From Paulinella micropora (Eukaryota > Cercozoa > Imbricatea > Euglyphida): DNA of 24,626 bases. The notes under the pieces are model-generated. The model saw only the letters and a program-made list of their open reading frames with translations. It had not been told where the DNA came from and did no database searches. The translations under genes and the position numbers were made by a program. The stretch covers positions 190,852-215,477 of the forward strand of contig BJOX01000068.1 of the NCBI GenBank assembly GCA_009731375.1. The letters are read 5' to 3'. This document shows positions 17,947 to 24,626 of this stretch, one piece after another (position 1 is the stretch's first letter; each line of letters starts with the position of its first letter).

Positions 17947-18795
17947 GAGGGTCAACGAACTCCTCTTCGTTTCCTGGGGTTCGCTCACTCTCCCCCCCTC
18001 CTTCCTGCCAGTCTTCAGACCTAGTAGATATGGACGCTGAAGGAATACGGACGAGACAGAGTTGTTTCTACCCCGTAATTGCTCTGTTCGTCTATGAGGA
18101 ACGAATAGAGAGAAAAAACGAAAAGACAGTATAGAGAGAGAGAGCGTCTCACCTCTATGTCTTATGTGTTTTTTTTTTTGTGAGAAAGAAGTAATCTGTA
18201 CGACTTTCTCTGAAAATTTGATCTCCTTCTCCACTCCTCTTTTCTTTTTCTCTTTTTGTTGTTGTATCTGTTATGAGGTACGAGGACCTATGTACAGATA
18301 ATGTCAAAGAGGCTAGAGAAGCACTCCTTGAGAAGTCGACTTGTCGTCTGACACTTGTTCAGACCTATTGTCGAAAGACAGTCAGAGATTTGCAAAAATA
18401 CTCTGATGTGTGTGGTTTGAGAGGCAACAAAGTGCACAGACTTGAAAGGTAAAGTACTACGCTCGTGTCCTTCAAGTTTGTTTGTATCTGTGAGTGTTTG
18501 TTTGTACGTCTGTTGACCTACTCTGTCTCTGTCTAAAGAGAGAACAAAAGAACAGCTACGAGATCTGGTGTCTGGCCTCCTTGTGAGGACACAGATACAG
18601 GCTGTGGAGAGGGTACTGAGACAGCTACTCACAAACGCCTAGACGTCTAGTTTTGCAAAAAGAGCTGTGTGGGGATGTGCTGGAGTATTTGTTTTTTGGA
18701 ACACCTACTCAGAAGAGATAGGTCTGTCCAATTTTTCTTTCTGCTGTTCCAAAAACAAGCCAGAAAAGAAATCAGCCTTGTGCTGGTGACTCCAA
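17947..18795 (-). promoter_or_regulatory. ATG-free sense leader
   Basis: From the 5' LTR edge to 17947 the sense (minus) strand has no ATG, while the other strand has nine. The first sense ATG is 17944-17946, in a frame other than Gag. This looks like a leader kept clear for scanning ribosomes. A pyrimidine-rich segment with GT-AG ends (18152 to 18037) could be an intron. Confidence 0.6.
18779..18794 (-). other. primer-binding site candidate
   Basis: On the minus strand the LTR ends in CA, then T, then TGGAGTCACCAGCACA. A TGG start right after the LTR is what a tRNA 3' CCA end would pair with. I could not assign the tRNA. Confidence 0.55.
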
Positions 18796-19042
18796 TGTTA
18801 CAATCCCCGAAGATAGCTCAATAAAAAGTCGGTAATACAACCAGACACAAATCCCCAAAAGAGAATGATGTCTCGTTATATTAGCTCAGTGAAGCCGAAA
18901 AGAAAACGGCAACAGACCAAGGTTAAAATGGCATTAGGTCAAATCCGGCCAAACGATATTGAAAATAATGGGAAAAAACTAGGTGCACTTGACACCAGAA
19001 AAAGGGTACTTTTTACCGGCTATCCGGGGGGTGATGCCTACA
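18796..19042 (-). repeat. 5' LTR (247 bp)
   Basis: Direct repeat of 8644-8897, TG...CA. In the sense direction it has a TATA-like AATATAAC word in its second half; the transcription start is not visible by eye. Confidence 0.95.
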
Positions 19043-19046
19043 CTTT
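19043..19046. other. target-site duplication, right (CTTT)
   Basis: This matches 8640-8643. It is followed at once by an 8-bp inverted repeat, AACTTACC/GGTAAGTT (19047-19054 and 19064-19071). Confidence 0.8.
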
Positions 19047-19673
19047 AACTTACCGTTAAGGTTGGTAAGTTCTAGTTGGTTATGGATAGGGCAAGGGCTT
19101 GGCACGGTTATCAGACTTAGCCGAGCACCTTAACGACCGGCCAAAACCTTTACCGTTGACAGCTCACTCTTTTTGACCGGTACATTAGATTCTCCTCTGC
19201 ACGACGTTTAGTGACTTCACTAACTAGTTTTCGATTTCGTTCAGAAACGATTTCAAACTATTAAATCAAAGTTCTTTTTAGAAAGATCAACTATTGCCTT
19301 TTTCCCATCGTCCTATTATCTTTTCCCCCGATTTCCCGTGAAACACGCACGTTGCGGTAAATTTGTGGATAAGGGTAACAAGAGTGACGAAAAAACAATG
19401 CTTGATTGCTTTCTACATCCGTCCCAGTCATTTTCGTCTAGCATTCCCAAATCAGTTTGGTTTTCGAGTTCACCAACCCTACACTATCCGTTTGATGACT
19501 GTTGACTTGAAGCAAAAGCTTTGACAACTGGAGACTCACAGACCAATAATGCACTCAAGTTTACGGGAAAATCGCCGCAAACACCGCGAAAGTCTCGCGC
19601 CATCCGATTAAATTTCCGGGAATTTGTCAATAATACCGCGAAAATGTCGCGGTCTTTGCCTTCGCCCATCATC
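19047..19673. other. spacer between host gene and retrotransposon
   Basis: This would be the 3' UTR or downstream region of the minus-strand gene. It has no ORF with features. It holds two like hairpins, CGCGA-AAGTC-TCGCG (19585-19599) and CCGCGA-AAATG-TCGCGG (19636-19652). Confidence 0.5.
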
Positions 19674-20159
19674 TTACTGGTCCACCTCTTTGCTGTTGGA
19701 AGGAGGCCGGGTTGGTGGTTTGTAGCCGTGGGGCAGCGGCGGCGGGTTGCGAGTGGCCTCGACTGGCTCTTTCTCTTTCTCTTTCTCTTTCTCTTTTTCT
19801 TTCTCTTTCTCTTTCTCTTTTTCTTTTTCTTTCTCTATCTGTGGCGGAGGGACCCTAGGCGGCGGGTATCGATGTGTCTCTTTCTCTTTCTCGGCATGTG
19901 GTTCTTTCTCTTTCTCTTTCTCTGTCTGCTGCGGCGGAGTGAGACTGAATTTGCGCGACATAGGCGCAGCGGGCTTGTCGATTTTTTCCACCGGTACATC
20001 TTTGTCTTTGTCAGTCCTGGAAGGCGGGTTACGACCCCCTTCACTGGGATCTCTGTCTTTGTCTTTCTCTGTCTGCTGCTGCTGCTGCTGCTGCGGTGGG
20101 GTGAGAGTGTACTTGCGGGATACAGGCGCGGGCTTGTCACTCTTGTCGAACAACACGTC
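19674..20159 (-). CDS. host gene, exon C (last): KPA..SRK..LTPPQQ repeat protein
   Basis: 161 codons, then TAA (19674-19676). The exon opens after GGCAAG| (AG at 20160-20161) in phase 0, which fits the phase-0 end of exon B. It has two copies of a motif: DKPAPVSRKYTLTPPQQ and DKPAAPMSRKFSLTPPQQ. Each is followed by a charged Thr-Glu-Lys-Asp/Glu stretch, then a long Glu-Lys run from the CTTTCT repeat and a Pro-rich end. The Ser/Thr-Pro sites could be phosphorylated; no enzyme domain is seen. The acceptor lacks a pyrimidine tract, so the exact 5' edge is less sure than the reading frame. Confidence 0.55.
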   Translation of the reverse strand, partial: DVLFDKSDKPAPVSRKYTLTPPQQQQQQQTEKDKDRDPSEGGRNPPSRTDKDKDVPVEKIDKPAAPMSRKFSLTPPQQTEKEKEKEPHAEKEKETHRYPPPRVPPPQIEKEKEKEKEKEKEKEKEKEKEKEPVEATRNPPPLPHGYKPPTRPPSNSKEVDQ

Positions 20160-20194
20160 CTTGCCATACGTACATACAAACATACATACAAACA

Positions 20195-20230
<36 letters not shown>

Positions 20231-20693
20231 TACATACATACAACACATACATACAACACATGCATACAACACATGCATACATACATACATACATACATAC
20301 ATACATGCATGTACGCATGCATGCACGCATGCACATGCATGCATGCATTGCATGCATGCATGCACATACATACATACATACATACATACATACATACATA
20401 CATACATACATACATACATACCATACACACATACATACGTACATACGTACATACAGTACGTACGTACGTACGTCCGTACCGTACCGTACTGTACGTACCG
20501 TACCGTAGCGTAGGTACGTACCGTACCGTACGTACGTACCGTACCGTACGTACGTACGTACCGTACCGTACAGTACCGTACCGTACGTACGTACCGTACG
20601 TACGTACCGTACCGTATGTACGTACCGTACCGTACGTACGTACGTACGTAGGTACGTACATACATACAAACATACATACATACATACAAACAT

Positions 20694-20742
<49 letters not shown>

Positions 20743-21160
20743 CATATATATATATACATACATACATACATATATACATACATACATACATACATACATA
20801 CATACATACAAGCTTATACAATACATACATACATACATATAAGCTTATACAATACATACATACATACATAACACAACATAACACAACATAACACAACATA
20901 ACATAACATAACATAACACAGCATAACATAGCATAGCATAACATAACATAACATAACATAACATAACACATAACATAACAAACATAAGATAACATAAGAT
21001 AACATAACACGACATAACATGACATGACATGACATGACATGCCATGACATGCCATAACATAATATAAACATAAACATAAACATGAACATAAACATAAACA
21101 TAACATAAACATAACATAGCATAACATAACATAACATAACATAACATAGCACACACATAC
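20160..21160 (-). repeat. 1,001-bp microsatellite intron (TATG, GTAC, CA/TA, ATGTT)
   Basis: On the plus strand it runs through TACA, GCAT, GTAC/GTACC, TACA, CA, TA, TACA and then AACAT/ACAT blocks. It lies between a strong donor (AAG|GTATGTGTG at 21160) and the exon C acceptor. On the minus strand it is largely (TATG)n and so repeats the word GTATGT. Met-Tyr-Val-Cys frames over it are shadows. Confidence 0.8.
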
Positions 21161-21339
21161 CTTGTCTATCTGGCCGGCAGCTTTCGAGGCCAGCGGGTCC
21201 GTGGAGTCTGTGTCTAATCCCTGCAGCACGCCCTCTTGGTTGGGGTTCCAAGAGGGCGTGCGAGGTGGAGTGGTGTAAGGCGAAGGGGTGGAAGGCAAAG
21301 GCGAAGGGGTGGAAGGCAGCGACTTGGACTTGGCCGACA
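21161..21339 (-). CDS. host gene, exon B
   Basis: 179 nt: two bases that complete a split codon with exon A, then 59 codons ending Gln-Ile-Asp-Lys in phase 0. The acceptor is CGCGCGCCCCCAG|TG and the donor CAAG|GTATGTGTG. The peptide starts SAKSKSLPST, has a Ser-Thr-Pro-rich part with twice-repeated PSTPSP, and a Trp-Asn-Pro-Asn-Gln-Glu-Gly stretch of more complex sequence. Phases on both sides agree with exons A and C, the main support for the model. Confidence 0.6.
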
Positions 21340-21498
21340 CTGGGGGCGCGCGACCTACGCGAGATAGTCACACGTTTCCATATAGAGGTGATGTTGATAA
21401 TCATGGTGGTGGCGGTGATGGATGGATGAATGAATGGATGGCTGGCTGGATGGGTGAGTCGATGGATAGATAGTTGATCGGATAGATAGACAAGCAAC
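21340..21498 (-). other. intron A-B (159 nt)
   Basis: The donor is GAG|GTTGCT (weak after GT) and the acceptor CCCAG|TG. It contains TGGA-type repeats. Stops in the exon A frame lie inside it, so it must be removed. Confidence 0.5.
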
Positions 21499-23140
21499 CT
21501 CGGTGTGCAGAAGAAGGAGGAGGGCCGCGTTGCGTTCGCTGTGGCGGGGCCCTATGCCGTGTGGGAGTGTCATAGGCTGTTCCCGCAGCGGCGATAGTCT
21601 GCGAGCTGCTGCTGCTGCTGCTGCTGCCGCTGCTGCTTGGCTCATGTCCGGTAGAAGGCGACTTGGTGCGGATAGGGAGCGGGCGCGAGGAGGGGGAGGG
21701 CGAGGGGAAAGGGGAGGGGGAGGAGGACTTCTCGTCAGGTGCCACATGCGCCAGTAACGGCTGCGTAGTCTGTGACACCTCGCTCTGCTGCGTCTTGTCC
21801 TGCTCTGCCGCCGCGGCCTGGCCTGTGGCCGACGGGGCCGGGCCGGCGCTGGCGGCGGGCTTCTGCGGCCCCTGGCCTGCGGAGCCATCCGCTGGCTCCA
21901 GCTGGTGACCATGCTGGCTCGCATGGCTAGCGGCGTGGGGCGGGGGCAGGTGGCCATGGCTGCTGGGTGTGACAGGCGGCGGCGGAAAGGAAGGGCTGGA
22001 CGCTTGTGCTGCCTTGGCCGAGAGCGGCGGCGCGCGCGCCGCGTCGCGCCGGACCGGCGGGGGCCACTGCCTCTTTGCCGGCATCGCCCTGTTGACATCT
22101 AATCCTGCGCTGGTGGTAGCATCGGCCGACAGGGTCCTGGGAGGCGGCCCGGCCCGGGCAGGGTCCGTTGGTGATGAGGGGGGCCACTTGCTGCGGACCG
22201 GCGGGGGGCGCTTCTCGCGGAACAGGTTGCCCTCGCCGCCTGCCCCTGCTGCTTTGCCCTCGAGCAGAGAGGGAGGCGAGCTTGCTGTGGAGCTTTCTTT
22301 GTCTTTGTCTTTGTCTTGTCTGTCCGGGGCCTCGCTGCTGACCCGGCGGGGGGGAGGCGAGATGTTGCGAGAGAACGCAGAAGAGGAAACAGGTTCTGCT
22401 TCGGAACTGGAGGCGGCTTTGTCTTTGTCTTTGTCTTGTCTGTCCGGGGCCTCGCTGCTGACCCGGCGGGGGGGAGGCGAGATGTTGCGAGAGAACGCAG
22501 AAGAGGAAACAGGTTCTGCTTCGGAACTGGAGGCGGCAGAGCTGGAGCGAAGCCCGGTGAAGGTAGAGGGCAGGTGTAAGGCGAAGTCAGGGGAGGGAGA
22601 GGAGGGAGAGGAGATCCAGCGCGCGGGGGAAGGAGGGGCCGAGGAGGTGTCGTTAAGAGGGAGAGCAAGGTTGCCCGAAGGGGCCGCTGAGGTAGATGTG
22701 GCGGTCGGAACGACAGGAGGCGATTGGCTGGCAGTGGGAGTGGTTGTTGCTGTTGTGCCTGCGGTTGAGGAAGAGGAAGAGGAGGAGAAAGAAGAGGAAG
22801 AAGAAGAAGATGAAAAGGAGGAGGAGGAGGAGGAAGAGGAGGAGGAGGAGATGGAGGAGGAGGAGGAGGAAGAAGAGGAAGAAGAGTCAGAGAAAGAAGG
22901 AGAATCAGAGGAGGAGGAAGAGGAGGAGGAGGAGGAGGAGGAGGAAGAAGAAGAAGAAGAAGAAGAAGAAGAAGAAGAAGAAGAAGAAAAAGAAGAAGAA
23001 GAAGAAGAAGAAGAAGAAGAAGAAGAAGAGGAAGGGGAAGAGGAAGGGGAAGAGGAAGAAGAGGAGGAGGAAGAAACGGCGGGCGGGTCGCGGGCGGGGG
23101 CAGTGGGATAGTAGGAGGGAGAAGGGGAAGGGGAAGTAGG
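21499..23140 (-). CDS. host gene, exon A: Ser/Pro-rich low-complexity protein, 5' partial
   Basis: 1,642 nt, open throughout. It follows an excellent acceptor, TTTTCATCTCAG|CC, behind a CT-rich tract of about 170 nt. The order is a Pro/Ser/Tyr start, a ~110-residue Ser run (GAA/GAG tract on the plus strand), a Thr/Ala/Pro segment and two identical 40-residue units containing RNISPPPRRV and DRQDKDKDK. Two similar Pro motifs (KRPPPVRSKWPP and KRQWPPPVRRD) follow, then a His/Ala/Gln-rich part, a Ser/Pro part and SSAHR at the donor. There is no catalytic domain. Composition suggests a disordered scaffold or a nuclear/cytoskeletal linker, but no family can be named. The apparent start at 23362 is a GTG inside the pyrimidine tract and not a real start; earlier exons must lie right of the gap or beyond the window. 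Confidence 0.6.
22297..22536 (-). repeat. perfect 120-bp tandem duplication in exon A
   Basis: 22297-22416 and 22417-22536 are identical. The period is 40 codons, so the frame is kept. The GTCTTT repeat at one edge may have guided the slip. Confidence 0.95.
22770..23075. repeat. GAA/GAG polypurine tract (codes poly-Ser on minus)
   Basis: About 300 bp, almost all purine on the plus strand, with a few GAT and TCA breaks. Confidence 0.9.
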
Positions 23141-23175
23141 CTGAGATGAAAACACAAAAGAAGCTGAGAGAGAGC

Positions 23176-23218
<43 letters not shown>

Positions 23219-23653
23219 GGATGAGTGCGCGAGACCAAAAGGAAGGGAGGGAGAGAAAGAGAGAGAGAGAGAGAGAGAGATAGAGGGAGGGAGGGAGGGA
23301 GGAGGTAAGCTGGTGGTAGACAAAGCAGACACATAGCATGCATCAGTACACGCTAGACACACATAGCATGCATCAGTACACGCAACATCACATGATCACT
23401 TTTTCTTTAAATGAAAAACATTCCATATATCCAAGCATACCTGTGTTATATGTGTACGCATGTATGTATAAGGATAAACGTGTACGATGATTGATGTACC
23501 GTTTTGTACAGAAGGAGGAAGGGGCCGACCGGGGGACACCTGTGTATGTATGTATGTATGTATGTATGTATGTATGTATGTATGCATGTATGTATGTATG
23601 TATGCAAACGAGAGTAAGTGGCCCTGCCCATAATGTCAATTAAGAGAAAGAGA
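23141..23653 (-). other. intron or upstream region of the host gene
   Basis: This holds the (GA)n tracts (CT on the coding strand) that form the pyrimidine tract of exon A, a 23-bp direct repeat with 30-bp period (23331-23353 and 23361-23383), and (TATG)n at 23545-23605. No exon is recognised. Confidence 0.5.
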
Positions 23654-24144
23654 GGGGGGGGGGGGGGGGGGGGGGAAGTGGNNNNNNNNNNNNNNNNNNN
23701 NNNNNNNNNNNNNNNNNNNNNNNNNNNNNNNNNNNNNNNNNNNNNNNNNNNNNNNNNNNNNNNNNNNNNNNNNNNNNNNNNNNNNNNNNNNNNNNNNNNN
23801 NNNNNNNNNNNNNNNNNNNNNNNNNNNNNNNNNNNNNNNNNNNNNNNNNNNNNNNNNNNNNNNNNNNNNNNNNNNNNNNNNNNNNNNNNNNNNNNNNNNN
23901 NNNNNNNNNNNNNNNNNNNNNNNNNNNNNNNNNNNNNNNNNNNNNNNNNNNNNNNNNNNNNNNNNNNNNNNNNNNNNNNNNNNNNNNNNNNNNNNNNNNN
24001 NNNNNNNNNNNNNNNNNNNNNNNNNNNNNNNNNNNNNNNNNNNNNNNNNNNNNNNNNNNNNNNNNNNNNNNNNNNNNNNNNNNNNNNNNNNNNNNNNNNN
24101 NNNNNNNNNNNNNNNNNNNNNNNGGGGGGGGGGGGGGGGGGGGG
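23654..24144. other. poly-G tract with 442-N gap
   Basis: 22 G, AAGTGG, Ns from 23682 to 24123, then 21 G. The gap lies in homopolymer G, so its true content is unknown. Confidence 0.97.
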
Positions 24145-24175
24145 AGGGAGAGACTGGCTAACGCTGACCCTTATC

Positions 24176-24204
24176 CCTACCCTAGCCCTAGCCCTAGCCC
24201 CAGC
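24176..24204. repeat. degenerate CCCTAG repeat
   Basis: CCCTACCCTAG followed by CCCTAGCCCTAGCCCC; a weaker trace recurs at 24430-24450. It resembles telomere-type repeats in form only. Confidence 0.7.
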
Positions 24205-24209
24205 TTCGA

Positions 24210-24560
24210 GTGACAGAGGCAGACCGGTGGTGTGTTTTTATCGGTCACCTCCACATTATCTGGCCGGGTTACCGATAAAACTACATATGTGGCACACCAA
24301 ATTAGACGTGTTTTGCGGGCTCGCAGGCCCGGCTCGCCCGCAAAACACGTCAAATTCGTGACTAGCTGCATAAATATACTATTGGGGCTGCTAGGTTGAG
24401 GAGGTGCGGTAGAGGGGGAGTCTAAGCATACCCTAGCCATAGCCTAGTGCTAACTTCAAGTAAGAGAGAGGTAGAGAGAGGGGGAGAGACAGACCGGCGG
24501 CGTGTGTTTGGGGCTGCTGATGGGTTGAGGGTGTGCGGTGAAGGGGAGGTCTGAGCCTGT
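24210..24560. repeat. diverged tandem unit, first copy interrupted
   Basis: CAGACCGG.GG.GTGT.TTT and TTGGGGCTGCT..GGTTGAGG occur next to each other at 24490-24530. In the left copy they are split by ~142 bp (about 24240-24381). The right copy thus serves as an empty site for the interrupted left copy. Confidence 0.6.
24236..24356. other. two hairpins inside the interrupting segment
   Basis: A 10-bp stem TTTTATCGGT/ACCGATAAAA (24236-24245, 24271-24280) is followed by a perfect 16-bp stem GACGTGTTTTGCGGGC with its complement (24305-24320, 24336-24351, loop 15). The second stem extends by four more pairs after one mismatch. Confidence 0.8.
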
Positions 24561-24626
24561 GGGCGAAGTGGGGACAGACGGCGTCGCGCGGGACTGCAAG
24601 AGCCTGACGACGTGTGTGTGTGTGTG
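24357..24626. other. no recognised gene; ends in (GT)n
   Basis: GC-rich, purine-biased sequence with the second copy of the tandem unit and a final GT repeat (24609-24626). No credible ORF is seen. Confidence 0.6.

Larger units (their letters stand above)
8644..19042 (-). mobile_element. complete Ty3/gypsy-type LTR retrotransposon (10,399 bp)
   Basis: Direct terminal repeats (8644-8897 and 18796-19042) start TG and end CA and are flanked by the CTTT duplication. Between them, on the minus strand, lie a long leader, Gag with a CCCH finger, protease, RT, RNase H and integrase, in the order typical of Metaviridae. The LTRs differ by five substitutions and one 7-bp indel over ~247 aligned bases, about 2 percent, so the insertion is fairly recent but not new. 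It would replicate through an RNA copy in cytoplasmic particles and integrate in the nucleus. As read it is non-autonomous because of a frame change in RT. The Gag-UGA-Pol arrangement, DTM protease, long PR-RT spacer, long C-terminal tail and lack of a chromodomain set it apart from textbook Ty3 or chromoviruses. It sits 632 bp past a host gene's stop, on the same strand. Confidence 0.95.

Noticed and set aside
18288-18632. 114-codon minus-strand ORF in the leader
   Set aside because: It begins at a GTG, contains no ATG and has no motif; it is probably just leader sequence.
19521-20842. Plus- and minus-strand His-Thr-Tyr-Ile and Met-Tyr-Val-Cys proteins
   Set aside because: They are translations of the TACA/TATG microsatellite; only the end in exon C is complex.

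Overview
The window is eukaryotic nuclear DNA. It has spliceosomal-type GT-AG junctions, a Ty3/gypsy-type LTR retrotransposon, long low-complexity Ser/Pro/Lys-Glu coding stretches and a very heavy microsatellite load (TAA, TTG, TAC, GATA, GAA, TACA/TATG, AACAT, GA). It shows no bacterial gene organisation. The species cannot be fixed from sequence alone. A repeat-rich alga or protist fits, for example an alveolate-type genome with Ser/Pro/Lys-Glu-rich proteins, and a repeat-rich invertebrate cannot be excluded. Four N gaps, all ending in homopolymers or simple repeats, mark a fragmented assembly.

Region by region. 1-800: two copies of a ~171-bp unit with TAA tails. 809-1822: a minus-strand ORF with an Arg/Asp/His hexamer-repeat head and a poly-Ser body. 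1885-6790: a microsatellite field in which at least a dozen short related modules are each joined to a TTG tract (AAC on the minus strand). This looks like nested insertions of one short, tailed retroelement. 2266-3687 recurs identically at 3698-5119 across a 10-N gap, which is probably an assembly artefact. 6790-8643: complex sequence with a small plus-strand ORF carrying a perfect RanBP2-type zinc-finger pattern (7404-7556) and a minus-strand Cys/His-rich ORF.

8644-19042 is one complete 10.4-kb LTR retrotransposon on the minus strand. It has TG...CA LTRs of 254 and 247 bp, a CTTT target duplication, a primer-binding-site candidate, a purine tract, Gag with a CCCH finger, protease, reverse transcriptase, RNase H and a DDE integrase with a GPY motif. 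Gag and Pol share one frame and are separated by a single UGA followed by CGG, the context known for stop-codon readthrough. Pol is broken by a +1 frame change just before the RT catalytic TIDD motif. The protease active site reads DTM instead of DTG. The sense leader has no ATG for 849 nt.

19674-23140 (minus) holds the 3' part of a host gene in three exons whose splice phases fit. Exon A is Ser/Pro-rich with a perfect 120-bp tandem duplication, exon B is short, and exon C has two KPA..SRK..LTPPQQ repeats. The second intron (1,001 nt) is almost entirely microsatellite and is built from the 5' splice-site word GTATGT. The retrotransposon lies 632 bp beyond the stop codon of this gene, in the same orientation. 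23654-24626 has a poly-G-bounded gap, degenerate CCCTAG repeats, and a diverged tandem unit apparently interrupted by a ~142-bp hairpin-forming insertion.
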